Below, one piece after another: positions 8,601-17,500 of a DNA stretch of 23,103 bases. The position numbers and the translations under genes are program-made. The stretch lies in NCBI GenBank assembly GCA_964472545.1, contig CAYYNP010000156.1, positions 1 through 23,103 on the forward strand, written 5' to 3'. Numbering within the stretch: position 1 is the stretch's first letter; the number at the start of each line of letters is the position of its first letter. Source of the stretch: CAYYNP01 sp964472545 (lineage in GTDB: Bacteria > Planctomycetota > Planctomycetia > Pirellulales > Thermoguttaceae). The notes beneath the pieces are model-generated. The model made no database searches, had not been told where the DNA came from, and saw nothing but the letters and a program-made list of their open reading frames with translations.

Positions 8601-11600
8601 AGTAGACGGGCCGCTTGGCGGCGGTCAGATCGCAGTCGGCCAAGGCGGCCGCCAACGGCTCGCGGGCTCCGGCGACCAGCGGCGAATGGAATGCGCAGTT
8701 CACGTTCAGCCGCCGCACGCGGATCTCGCGCCCCGCGAACACTTTGTCGGCGGCTTCCAATCCGGCCTCGGTGCCGGAGACGACGATCTGCTCGGGGCCG
8801 TTGAGGTTGGCGACGGTTACACCCTCGACGTTCGTCAGCAGTTCCTCGCACGTACTGCGGTCGGTGCCGACGGCCAACATCCCGCCGTCCGACTCTGCGG
8901 CCGCCGCGAGGATGGCCCGGCCCCGCTGATACGACAGGCGCGACAGATCGTCCGGGCTGAGCGCCCCACCGGCACACAAGGCGGCAAAATCGCCGTAGCT
9001 GTGTCCGGCCAACACATCCGGGCAGATGCCGAGATTCGTCAGCAGCCGAAACGTGCCCATCGAAGCGGCGCCCACCGCCGGCTGCGCCACGTCGGATTGC
9101 ATCAGCGCCCGTGTGGCCGCCCGGGTGTCCTCTTCGCTAAACGGCGACGGCGGATAGATCATGCTTCCCAACGGCTGTGGAAGCCGTCCGTCCAGCGCCC
9201 GCTCGGCGCCGTCGATCGCCTGGCGGACCTCGCCGAAGGTGATGGCCAGCTCGGCCAGCATGTCCGGGTATTGCGAGCCCTGGCCGGGGAAGAGCATCGC
9301 CAGCTTTGCGGGCGATTCTGGCGGCTGCGCGTTGAAGTAGGTGCCGCGGGGATCGCACAGTTCGGTGGCGTCCGAGCGAAGCACCTTCAGTGCGTCGTCG
9401 AGGCGGCCGGGCAGTTCGTCGGCCGAGGAGACCACCATCGCCAGCACCGGGCCGCTTGGGCCGTCGCCGGCGCTTCGCCAGAGCGAGGCCGCCAGGTCGC
9501 CCGGATCGAACCGGGCGCCGGCGTCCAACGCCCGCCGGCATTGCGTCACCGCGTCGATCAGCCCCGCTCGATTCGGCCGCCGCCAGAATAGCAACTCGGC
9601 CGGCCAACTCGGCAGGCCGCAAGGCATCTCGGCCCCAAAGTCGCCCGTATACTCCTCCAACACCGCATGGAAGTTGGTACCGCCGAAGCCGAACGCGCTA
9701 ACGCCCGCACAACGCGGCCGGCGGCCGCCGTGGATCCACGGCCGCGGCGTAGCGTTGAGGAAGAACGGGCTTTCGTCCAGATCGATCTGGGGATTCGGTT
9801 GGTCGATCAAGATCGGCGGGCGGACCTTGTGGTGCAAGGCCATGGTGGCGTTGATCAGCCCGGCCAATCCGGCGGCACACTTGGTGTGGCCGATCAGCGA
9901 TTTGACCGACCCGAGAGCACACGACCGCGGCTGCGCGCCAGCCTCGCAGAGCACGCGCGAGGCCGATTCCATCTCCGAGCGGTCGCCCACGACCGTGCCC
10001 GTGCCGTGGGCCTCGAGCAGCCCGATCCGTCCCGGCGAAACGCCCGCGGCGGCGTAGGCCCGGCGAATGGCCCGCATCTGGCCTTCCGGCCTGGGGGCCG
10101 TCAGCCCGCGGTCCTTGCCGTCGCTCGATGAGCCGACGCCCTTAATGACCGCGTAGATCCGGTCACCGTCGCGCTCGGCGTCGGCCAGCCGCTTCAGCAC
10201 CACCACACCGATCCCTTCGCTGATCACAATCCCGTCGGCCGACTGGTCGAACGGCCGGCAGCGGCCCCGGGGCGAAAAGGTACTGGTAGCGCTGAAGAGC
10301 GTGTAGGTGAACGGGTTTTGGACCGTGTCGCCGCCCATCACCACGGCCACGTCGGCGGCTTCGCTCTGCAATTCCCGCGTGCCCACGTAGAGCGCCGCCA
10401 GCGACGATCCGCAGGCCGCGTCGACCGAGAAGCACGACCCGCCGAAGTCGAACCGGTTCGACACGCGCCCGGCAGCCACGTTCAGCAAGATGCCGGGAAA
10501 CGTGTCCTCGGTCCAATCGGGCAGCATCGGCCGACACTTGCGGAGGATCTCTTCCGAAGAAATCGGCATGCCCGGCACGCTATCGAGCATCGGCAGGTAC
10601 GACTGAAACGCGTAGGCCATCGAAAGCTGCGCCGCGCCGCCGCCGGCTCCGAGGATCACGGCCGTCCGCTCGCGGTCGAGAGGACGGCGGGCATAGCCGG
10701 CGTCGTCCATCGCGTGGCGCACGGCCTCCAACAGCATCAGTTGCAGCGGCTCGATCGACGGCAGCGTGTTCGGCGGCATGCCGTAGCGCAGCGGGTCGAA
10801 CGGCACGTCGTCGAGGAATCCGCCCCACTTCGAGTTGATCTTGCCCCGGGCCGCCGTGTTCGTATCGAAATACGGCCGCCAGTCCCAGTGGCTCGCCGGC
10901 ACTTCGGTAATCGCATCGCGCACCTGGAGGATGTTCTGCCAGTATGCCCGTAGCGATCCGGCCTGGGGCAGAAGACAGCCCATGCCGATGATGGCCACGT
11001 CCGCCCGGCGCGCAGCCGGCACGCCCGCTCCGGCCGGGTCCTGCAAGTCGTCGACCAGCGCCTCGGCTTGGTGTTCTTCTTCGAGCAGGCGGGCGCCGCC
11101 GTCGCAGACGTCCCGATGCAACTCGGCCATCGTGGTGACTTCGCCTCGCAGCGGGGCGATCTGGCCGAGCATGTACATGCCCCGGGCGTGTTGTTGGTCT
11201 GCCGAAACGCCGATAAACTTCTCGGCGGCGCTTGCCGAGTCGTTGCGGGGCGTTTCCGTCGAGTCGCCGTCGGGCCAATCGGGATTTCGATCGACGCCCT
11301 TGGTGGCGACTCGCAACCGGCCGACGTTCATCCGCTCCAGGGATTCGCGAATTTCGTCGCAGTTGCGGCCCTCGCGGCGTAGCTGCTCTTTGGCCCGTTC
11401 GTAGAGTTCGGCGTACGGGGTGTCGAGGCACCTCACCTGGTGCCCCGGGCCGCTGGTAAGCAGCACGGTCGTCTCGCCGCAGAGCGCCTCTTGCTGAAAT
11501 CGATCGACCACGGCGCCCGTCTCGACCGCCTCGCGTGTGAAGACGTAGGCACTGCCCATCAAGGCGCCGATGGCCGCACCTCGCTCGGCCAGCGGGGTCG

Positions 11601-13149
11601 CCATCGCGGCGACCATGGCGGCGGAACGGGCGTCGTGGACGCCGCCGGCGAAAAGCAACTGCAGGTCGTCGCCGCGGCCGGTTGCGTCGATATGCTCCAA
11701 TAGCACGCGGCAAACGGCGTCCCAAAGCACGAAGCTGGTCCGCGGGCCGACGTGACCGCCGCACTCGCGCCCCTCGAACACGAACCGCCGCGCCCCCTCG
11801 GCCAGGAAATGCCGCAACAACGCGGCCGAGGGTACGTGCAGGTAGGCCGGAATCTTCGCCTGCTCGAACTGTCTGGCCTGATCGGGGCGTCCGCCGGCGA
11901 TCAACACGAACCCGGGGCGATGCGTGGCTATCGCCTCGAACTGCTCGCGGCGGGTCTCCGGCGAGGCGAACCCCAAAATGCCCACGCCCCACGGCCGATC
12001 GCCCAATTCGCCGGCCGTCTCCCTCAGCAGCTTCTCGGCCTCCGGTCGCCGCATCAATGCCAACGCCAGAAACGGCAGCCCGTCGGCTTCGGCCACGGCG
12101 GCGGCAAATGCCGGCGTGTCGCTCACCCGGCTCATCGGGCCTTGAACGATCGGGTATCGGGTGCCGTGTCGCCGAGCCAAGGCCGATCCGGCGGCCAACG
12201 GCTTCAGCCGCCGTGCGGCGTCGATCTGTTCGGCCGCCGCGTTGCCGATCGCCTCGAGAATGCCGGCCACGGTGACGTATCGCTCGGCCAACTCCCGTGC
12301 CGTGGCCGCGTCTTGCCCCAACGGCCAGAGTCCGTCGCCTTCGCCGAGCCTCACCGCCCGAGCAACCGCCTGCCGCCAGGCGCCGAGCTTCTGCTCTGGG
12401 GAATCGTCGGAGGCCGCGATTTCGTTCTCTTGCCGCTGCAACGCCTCGACGGTCGTCGCCCCCGGGGCATGGTGCACGCGAATCGAATGGCCCAAACGCT
12501 CGCCGACACAAACCGTCTGGCTGCCGTCGAAGACGTCCAGACGCCCTCGGGCCGTGGTGCCCAGGAGGCTTTCGCGCGAGAGGAGGACCTGAGAATCGAG
12601 TACCATCCCGGCCGCACCACCCGCTCGGCAGGCGGCCGCCGTGTGCAGCCCGATGCCCCCTTGGACCCAAATCGGCAAGCCGACCCGGGCGGCACACTGT
12701 TGCAGGAGGATGAACGACGTGTCGGCCCCAACGCGTCCGCCCGCCTCGTGGCCCTTGAGCACGAGGCCCTCGACGCCGAGTTCCTCGCCAAGCTGCGCCT
12801 CGGCCAAGCTCGTTGCCTCGAACAACACCTGCACGCCGTGATGCTGGAAACGGTCGATCCAGCCGCGCAACTCCTCGTGCGGTCCGCCGGCCATTAGCAC
12901 GCACCGCAGCCGATCGGGCGGAGCCTCCAGCAGCATGGAAACGATCTGCCCACAGACGGGGCCGATCTTCAGCGCAAACGGTCCGGTGGTGAAACGCTGC
13001 ACGCGATTGATCGCCCGAGAAGCCTCGGTTGCGTTGTCGACGTATTCCAGGTCAAGGGTGCCCAAAGCGCCGGCACGGCAGGCAGCGATTGCCATTTCCA
13101 CCCGCAGTCCGACGGGCGGCGTCAAGACAATAAACTCGGGAAGGCGCAT
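5584..13149 (-). CDS. Iterative type I polyketide / PUFA-like synthase: NMO-NMO-KS-AT-ACP-KR
   Basis: 2521-aa megasynthase. Two flavin TIM-barrels of the nitronate monooxygenase/FabK/PfaD fold occupy about 1-310 and 320-620; the second keeps GGHVG (His466), the first has GGRVG (Arg139). The ketosynthase (about 715-1170) has Cys913 in DAACGSS, His1048 in EAHGTGT and His1088 in KSLIGHTK. The acyltransferase (about 1280-1620) has GQGSQ, Ser1384 in GHSYG and His1488 in CAFHSP. A Pro/Ala/Ser-rich linker precedes one ACP (Ser1898 in DLGIDSIK). The ketoreductase (about 1990-2490) has TGGARGI, Ser2405, Tyr2418 and Asn2422. KS, AT, ACP and KR match PfaA order, but with one ACP instead of a tandem array. 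The ATG at 13149 opens directly on the barrel fold, without an obvious ribosome site; the ATG at 13257 would read through a repeat hairpin. Confidence 0.93.
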   Translation of the reverse strand: MRLPEFIVLTPPVGLRVEMAIAACRAGALGTLDLEYVDNATEASRAINRVQRFTTGPFALKIGPVCGQIVSMLLEAPPDRLRCVLMAGGPHEELRGWIDRFQHHGVQVLFEATSLAEAQLGEELGVEGLVLKGHEAGGRVGADTSFILLQQCAARVGLPIWVQGGIGLHTAAACRAGGAAGMVLDSQVLLSRESLLGTTARGRLDVFDGSQTVCVGERLGHSIRVHHAPGATTVEALQRQENEIAASDDSPEQKLGAWRQAVARAVRLGEGDGLWPLGQDAATARELAERYVTVAGILEAIGNAAAEQIDAARRLKPLAAGSALARRHGTRYPIVQGPMSRVSDTPAFAAAVAEADGLPFLALALMRRPEAEKLLRETAGELGDRPWGVGILGFASPETRREQFEAIATHRPGFVLIAGGRPDQARQFEQAKIPAYLHVPSAALLRHFLAEGARRFVFEGRECGGHVGPRTSFVLWDAVCRVLLEHIDATGRGDDLQLLFAGGVHDARSAAMVAAMATPLAERGAAIGALMGSAYVFTREAVETGAVVDRFQQEALCGETTVLLTSGPGHQVRCLDTPYAELYERAKEQLRREGRNCDEIRESLERMNVGRLRVATKGVDRNPDWPDGDSTETPRNDSASAAEKFIGVSADQQHARGMYMLGQIAPLRGEVTTMAELHRDVCDGGARLLEEEHQAEALVDDLQDPAGAGVPAARRADVAIIGMGCLLPQAGSLRAYWQNILQVRDAITEVPASHWDWRPYFDTNTAARGKINSKWGGFLDDVPFDPLRYGMPPNTLPSIEPLQLMLLEAVRHAMDDAGYARRPLDRERTAVILGAGGGAAQLSMAYAFQSYLPMLDSVPGMPISSEEILRKCRPMLPDWTEDTFPGILLNVAAGRVSNRFDFGGSCFSVDAACGSSLAALYVGTRELQSEAADVAVVMGGDTVQNPFTYTLFSATSTFSPRGRCRPFDQSADGIVISEGIGVVVLKRLADAERDGDRIYAVIKGVGSSSDGKDRGLTAPRPEGQMRAIRRAYAAAGVSPGRIGLLEAHGTGTVVGDRSEMESASRVLCEAGAQPRSCALGSVKSLIGHTKCAAGLAGLINATMALHHKVRPPILIDQPNPQIDLDESPFFLNATPRPWIHGGRRPRCAGVSAFGFGGTNFHAVLEEYTGDFGAEMPCGLPSWPAELLFWRRPNRAGLIDAVTQCRRALDAGARFDPGDLAASLWRSAGDGPSGPVLAMVVSSADELPGRLDDALKVLRSDATELCDPRGTYFNAQPPESPAKLAMLFPGQGSQYPDMLAELAITFGEVRQAIDGAERALDGRLPQPLGSMIYPPSPFSEEDTRAATRALMQSDVAQPAVGAASMGTFRLLTNLGICPDVLAGHSYGDFAALCAGGALSPDDLSRLSYQRGRAILAAAAESDGGMLAVGTDRSTCEELLTNVEGVTVANLNGPEQIVVSGTEAGLEAADKVFAGREIRVRRLNVNCAFHSPLVAGAREPLAAALADCDLTAAKRPVYSNTTAAPFPHEPADIKRVLVDHLTSAVRFQDEIEAMYRGGARIFLEVGPHSVLTGLVGRILDGKPHLALASNRRGRSDITQLLHVLGRLTAEGVSVDLGRLFAGRDLRDLPLAKLVEQAARSGESPSTWLVNSVRARPLKGPEPAVFGQAPSVRGDNIDPQSTVSEPSAETATANNAAGSTTNVPSPPQEASPPSLAPVSQKMFPHETCPADPLPSTSLPSTSPPPAGDEAARVMVGFQELMSQFLATQQQVMQSYLQAGPQAPATVSRLAADTVRSMMPRPDNLASESPQPEPTSSAVAAPTSGADAAVAPLPTPEPSDDAEPSDDAEPSDAAEPATTASSSGDSQTLTDRLLAAVSRRTGYPIEMLDLDLNLEADLGIDSIKRVEILSGLLAAEENGAADGVEMEKLTGLKSLRDIIGYLTDAGKTQEATAATPTPESRPELQPAADVPDASDEIRRMLVRPVPIAAPPTTATATVGGTLLITDDCRGVAVEVARELRRCGQDVVLVGMAGFATEGNGSQASDFTADLTDAAAVEGLLEQVRQQHGDVCGLIHLLPLGNAPDGEDWPQRIDREVKSLFLLARGLAQISDFSSDAQRVLLAATAMGGRFAADGNGQELPESFFPGHGGIAGLIKSLAHEWADDLVRVVDFDAAEPGATIAGRILAELSERDGPVEVGYASEQRITLQCTPAPVATRTNGTPPLDADSTVLITGGARGITAAVALELARRYHPRLVLVGRSAEPDEKESRETAALIDPAELKAALAAQHRAVGDAATPAAVERSYRRLLADREIRENLARLRQTGCEVHYHQADVRDRDAMAVVIAQIERRFGGCDAVIHGAGVIDDKLIGQKTPESFDYVFGTKVDSAINLSRLLKPAKLKFCAFFASVAGRFGNRGQSDYAAANEVLTKLAVDLDRRWPGRVVSVVWGPWSQIGMVSELERHLSGRGLQLIPPDVGPVRFDEELRFGRKGECEVVVAGEVGQLERPHRHMEETHQDVASVSCP
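5620..5626 (-). promoter_or_regulatory. Ribosome binding site setting the AT-DH-PPTase start
   Basis: GGAGGAG on the minus strand lies 10 bases before the ATG at 5609, inside the 3' end of the preceding synthase gene. It supports that start over the in-frame ATGs at 5681 and 5570, which lack such a site. Confidence 0.65.
7595..7653 (-). repeat. 18-bp tandem repeat encoding an acidic linker
   Basis: Three tandem copies of an 18-bp unit plus a partial fourth encode EPSDDA, EPSDDA, EPSDAA and EP (residues about 1833-1852) in the flexible linker just before the embedded ACP. The unit is a multiple of three, so copy-number change preserves the frame and would only change the tether length. Confidence 0.85.
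7934..7963 (-). repeat. 15-bp direct duplication in the AT-ACP linker
   Basis: Two adjacent 15-bp copies differing at one base encode the duplicated LPSTS-type peptide at about residues 1730-1740. Like the repeat at 7595-7653 it lies in the low-complexity Pro/Ser/Ala linker and keeps the reading frame. Confidence 0.75.
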
Positions 13150-13481
13150 AAGTTGAGTCGTCAGGGATGAACTGTCGGAGTTGAGGTGTGAGCGGAGATC
13201 GGGGGCAGGCGGCCGCTGGTGGTTTGCGTACAACCCCATCGGGAATGGGGTACACATACAACCCTATCGGCAACGGCACGGGTGTCCGAATGGGTAATTT
13301 GCGTTAGTCAGCAAAGGCGGAAAAAGTAGAGCGATCGTGCCGGTGTTGCCGAGGCGAAGACGTCGATGCGACCCGTCCTATCATCCGCTTACCTATGCCA
13401 AGCGGGAGGATTGGTCGGATTGTTCCGATAATCAGTAGAGTGAGCAGACCATCTATGCAAAGTGGCGAAGGGACCGGACCA
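13150..13481. other. Divergent intergenic region between the synthase operon and the S49-like gene
   Basis: This 332-bp non-coding stretch must hold the start signals of the synthase operon (leftward) and the S49-like lipoprotein (rightward). It contains the repeat doublet at 13229-13273 and two small dyads: TTTGC/GCAAA with an 8-base spacer (13298-13315) and TCGGA/TCCGA with a 4-base spacer (13415-13428). Either could be an operator, but both are short. I found no -35/-10 pair with good spacing on either strand, and no small gene. Confidence 0.6.
13229..13273. repeat. REP-like doublet with hairpin in the operon leader
   Basis: A 17-base motif starting TACAACCCCATCGG occurs at 13229-13245 and again, with two mismatches, at 13257-13273, giving a 28-bp period. 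The first copy forms a perfect 7-bp stem with its flank: ACCCCAT (13233-13239), loop CGGGA, ATGGGGT (13245-13251). It lies 80-125 bases upstream of the chosen synthase start and would be part of a long 5' leader or of the promoter. Confidence 0.75.
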
Positions 13482-14525
13482 ATGCGTCGATGCGCGGCAG
13501 CCTGCGTTCTGATAGCGCTTACAGGTGGGTGCCTCAGATCTCCGATGAAGGTCTGCACGGACAGCCAGGTGACGTTTGCCGGGCCCGTCACGGCACAAGT
13601 GACCGCCGATCTGCAGCCGCAGCGCAATCTGGGCCCGTTGGTACAGATGACGGTTGCCGGGGATCAGAACTGTGGCGCGAAGGTCGCCTTGGTCGACGTC
13701 GACGGTCTGCTGCTAAACGAGAATCTCGTGGGGCCCTATTCGGCGGGCGAGAACCCGATGGCCCTGTTTCGCGAGCGGCTCGACGCGATCGCTGCCGACC
13801 GGCAGTTCGCCGCGGTGGTCGTGCGGATCAACACGCCCGGCGGCGGCGTGGCCGCCAGCGACACCATGTGGCACGAGTTGCGTAGGTTTCGCGCGAAGAC
13901 CGGCCTGCCGGTGGTCGCGTATCTGATGGACCTGGCCACCGGCGGGGGATACTACCTGGCCACCGCGGCCGACGCGATCTACGCCCAACCGACGTCGGTC
14001 ACCGGCGGTATCGGCGCGATCCTCAACCTCTACAACCTGCAAGACACGATGGCCTTGATGAACGTGCTCGGCCAGCCGATCAAATCGGGACCGCACATCG
14101 ACGCCGGTACGCCGACCCGCACACTCACGGCCGAAGAATCTGCGATGCTCCAGGCGATGGTCGACGAGTTTCACGGGCGGTTTCGCCAGGTGGTCTCCGA
14201 GAGCCGGCCGGGCGTGGCGGCCGACGACGCCACGAATTTCGACGGCCGAGTGTTCACCGCCGGCCAGGCCCAAGCCCGTGGGTTGGTCGACCGGATCGGT
14301 TATCTCGAAGAGGCGATTCAAGCCGCCGCCGACGCTGCCGGATGTGGTTCGGCCCGCGTGGTGATGCTCCACCGCCAAAACGATCCGGCCCGATCGCCTT
14401 ACGCCGTCACCGCAAATAACCCGCCTACGTCGAGCTGGTTCCCGATGAGCATCCCCGGCATGGACCGCAGCCGGCTACCGACGTTTCTGTACCTTTGGCA
14501 TCTCGAGCCGACGCTGGAGCGGTAG
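13482..14525 (+). CDS. SppA/S49-fold lipoprotein with substituted catalytic residues
   Basis: 347-aa protein of the S49 (signal peptide peptidase SppA) fold. The N-terminus MRRCAAACVLIALTGGC fits a lipoprotein signal with Cys17 as the lipidated residue, though Gly at -2 makes the lipobox non-classical. The fold is clear from VALVDVDG, VVVRINTPGGG, the segment ATGGGYYLATAADAIYAQP with VTGGIGAI, and FDGRVFTAGQAQARGLVDRIG. In active relatives the segment before GGYY ends in the nucleophile Ser; here that position is Gly154. The general-base Lys of the SGxxKD motif is Ile206 (SGPHID). It is therefore probably not a serine peptidase, and may act as a scaffold or binding protein at the membrane. 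The ATG at 13482 follows AAGGGA. It is divergent from the synthase operon, and its 3' end converges on the haem protein gene with a 21-base gap. Confidence 0.88.
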   Translation: MRRCAAACVLIALTGGCLRSPMKVCTDSQVTFAGPVTAQVTADLQPQRNLGPLVQMTVAGDQNCGAKVALVDVDGLLLNENLVGPYSAGENPMALFRERLDAIAADRQFAAVVVRINTPGGGVAASDTMWHELRRFRAKTGLPVVAYLMDLATGGGYYLATAADAIYAQPTSVTGGIGAILNLYNLQDTMALMNVLGQPIKSGPHIDAGTPTRTLTAEESAMLQAMVDEFHGRFRQVVSESRPGVAADDATNFDGRVFTAGQAQARGLVDRIGYLEEAIQAAADAAGCGSARVVMLHRQNDPARSPYAVTANNPPTSSWFPMSIPGMDRSRLPTFLYLWHLEPTLER

Positions 14526-14546
14526 CCGAAGTCGCCATGCCGGCGA

Positions 14547-17500
14547 TTACTGCGGCGGGCTCTTCGCCGCTTTGGCGATCTCGGCGGCTTCGAGCGCGCG
14601 ATTGTAGATCTCCACACCGGCGATGCGGCCGGTGACTTGGAAGTCCGGGCCGGGAGTGCCGCTGTATTGGCCGATGAAGAGTTCGCCGGGCCAGACGGCC
14701 GTGTTGGCGGCGCCGGCCGTCTCGGCCAAGAGCTTGCCGTTCTCGTAGAGCCGGGCGGTTTGGCCGTCGAAGGTGGCCGCCACGTGGAGCCATTGCTTCA
14801 GCGCGGGTTTGCCGCCGTCGCAGTCGACGCCGCCGACGTGCCAACGCCAGGTGCCGCCGAGGCGTTGCAGGAACCAACCGGCTTTCTGCCAATGGCCGCA
14901 GCTTACGAAGACCGGCATCGTGCCCGGCTCGTCGATCCAGATCCAGCAGGTCATCGAGAGCGGCTGGCCGAGGTCGAATGCGCCTTGGTGGGGGAATGTC
15001 GCGTGGCCGCCGTGTGCCAAATCCAGCACGCTGTTGGCGCCTGTCGCCCCGCCGTGCAGCTTGCCCGGCAGCGTCTTGCCGCCGTGGAGCAGCCCACGGG
15101 CTTGCTTCTGCGTGAATTCGGCGGTGAACATCGGGTCGAGGATCAACTTGGCGATTGCATCGACCGCGGCGGTCGGCTCGCTCTGCAGTCCGCGACCACT
15201 GATCGCCCGCACGGCGTACTTCAGCGGCACGTCCATCGGCGGGCTGCCGTCGGTGAACGTGGTTTGGCGGATTGGCTCGGGCGTGACTTGTTGAAGCTCG
15301 CTGCCATCGGCTTTGGCACGATAGACGTGATAGCCGAGCACTGAACCTCCGGAAGCCTCCCACTTAAGACGCACGGCACACGAGGCCGGCAGCACCTCGA
15401 GCCCAACGGGTGTTTTCGGCGGCGGCGGTGAGGGCACGTGTACGGTGGCGTAGCGGGGCTCGCTTTGCCGGTCGTCGGAGACGATCACCAGGGCATAGTG
15501 TTGCACACCGACGGGAGCCTCGCGGTCGACGTGACGCGAGAGGGCCGTGCAGGCGATACGCGTCTGGTCATCCGGAGTGAAGTTCGCTTGATCGCTACGA
15601 TGTACGTCGGCCAACAGCCCGATCGTGGCGGCCGATCGCTCCCACGTCAGCGTCACCACGCCTTCGTCGTCGGTGCTCGCGGCCAGCGCCGGGGCCTGCT
15701 GCGGCACGGGCGGCGGAACGAACAGCCGGCAGGTGCCGCTGACGATTTCCGCACCGGGCATGTCGACCCGCGGCGAAGCCAGCGCGGTTTCTCGGCCGCG
15801 GCGGATGATCTCCAGCATCGCCTGATAGTCCGCATCGTCGCTCGAGGCAAAGCTCACCACCGGCTCGCCGCTGCGGTCGGGTACCACACGCGGGTGCTTC
15901 GGGAAGGCCGCCGGCGGCTGCACGGCATGGGCGTAGCCGCGGCGCAGCAAATGGATCCGCTTTCGCGACGGGTCGACCTTGCGGTTGCGGCAGTACTCCA
16001 AACCGAGCCCCTCGCCGTCGCCCGCCAAGGGCGCCCGCAACAACCGGCTGTGTTCGGGATTCTCCAAGTTGATCCAGTCGTTCTCGAAGTACGCGGCCTT
16101 GTTGCCGTCGCCGTGGCACTCCAGGCAGCCGGCTGCCTGCATCTTGGCCGTCAGTTCGCCGCGGAGCTTGCCCCAACTCGGGATCGAACAGCCGCCGGGG
16201 CTGTAGTCCCAGGAACCGTAGTAGAGTCCGTTGGTGTCGATCCAGGCCATCAGCAAATCGCGTTCGCGGCGGGTGAGTTTCGAGATATATCCGTCGTGCC
16301 CGTCGACGAGCAACTTCGCCAACGGGGCAGCGCCGGAGCCGTGCTCCCGCGGGCCGAAGCGTTGGGCCGACCAGAGCGCAGTGCCGTTCATGCAGTCGAT
16401 GCCGGAGATCCAGTAGGCGACCAGTTGGGTCTCGGCCCGATTGGTCAGATTCTCGTAGCTGATGTTGAAGTGCTCGGTCCATCCACCGGAGAGGTCCATG
16501 CCGCCGGCGATCCCCTCCTCGCCGCCGTGACACGACACGCAGTTCTTGTCCAACACCGGTTGGACCTGGCTGGCGTAGTCCAAGTAGCCGCTGCCCCAGG
16601 ACTCGGGTTTCAGTTGGTCGGGCTCGCGGGTGGCGATATCGGGGAACGGCTTGGCGGTGGCGGTCGTGGTGAACTTGTCTTCGTGGCAGCCGATACACGA
16701 GCGCGTGGTGCCCGGGGCGGCCTGCACGAACGTCCGCATGCTCTGCACCATCCGCCCGTCGGCGTCGAGCGCCTGCAAGTAGACGGCCCGCCCGGCGGGC
16801 ACCTCGAAATAGGCCGAGCCGTCCTCGTCGACCGGCACCATGCCCAGGAAGCTCTTGGCGCCGAAGGCCAACGCGCTGCTGACCAGGAACGTCTGGTTGT
16901 AGGGATTTCCGCCGGAAGGCCGGGCGCTGGTCCGTGAGGTCTCTTCGAGCACGCGCAGCCACTTGATCTCGCCACGCTCGACGCCGTCGAGCCCCCGGTA
17001 TATATCCTGCACGAGGAAGCGCCCGGTGGTCGCCTCGGGGTCGATCGAGTCGACCAGAATGGGTGCCGCCTGCCGCGGCTTGACCAGCATCGGCGAGTGC
17101 AGACAGATGTCCGGCTCGGCATGCACCACGAAGCGGTGCCCTGCCCGATCGATCATCTCGATTACGTTGCGGGCATAGCCCCCCGGCCGGCCGCTCAGTA
17201 GCACTACGTCTTCCGAAAGCGGCCACGGCTCGCACGAGTTGCCGCGGTCGTGGGTCGGGTCCTCCGGATGCTCGAAGTTGGTGATCGGCTCCAGGCCGTT
17301 CTTTCCCTTGCGCGGATCGACCATCGCGATCGAGCCCCGCGGCGTCGAGTTGTGCTTGGCAAACGTGCCCACGATCAGGTGCGAGTTGGGCACCGGCCGG
17401 ACGTCGAGGATCGCCTCGGGAAAGACCATGTTGTTGGCAAAGAACGACGTCTCCTGGGTGCCGTCGGGGTTCATCGTCCAGAGCGACTGGATCGTCAACG

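Noticed and set aside
10580..12904. Long alternative minus-strand frame (774 codons) inside the synthase gene
   Set aside because: It is Arg/Gly/Ala-rich without motifs, whereas the overlapping frame encodes the flavin barrels and ketosynthase.
5584..13149. Assigning the synthase as a producer of EPA/DHA or an enediyne
   Set aside because: Only one KS, no chain-length-factor KS, one DH and single ACPs are present, and enediyne accessory genes are absent, so no specific product can be named.
13298..13315. TTTGC/GCAAA dyad as a regulator operator
   Set aside because: Five-base arms with an 8-base spacer are expected by chance at this scale, and no regulator gene is in the window. Kept only as a note in the intergenic entry.
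15438..16937. Plus-strand open frame (499 codons) opposite the haem protein gene
   Set aside because: The opposite strand carries the three CxxCH motifs and a signal peptide; this frame is a compositional shadow.
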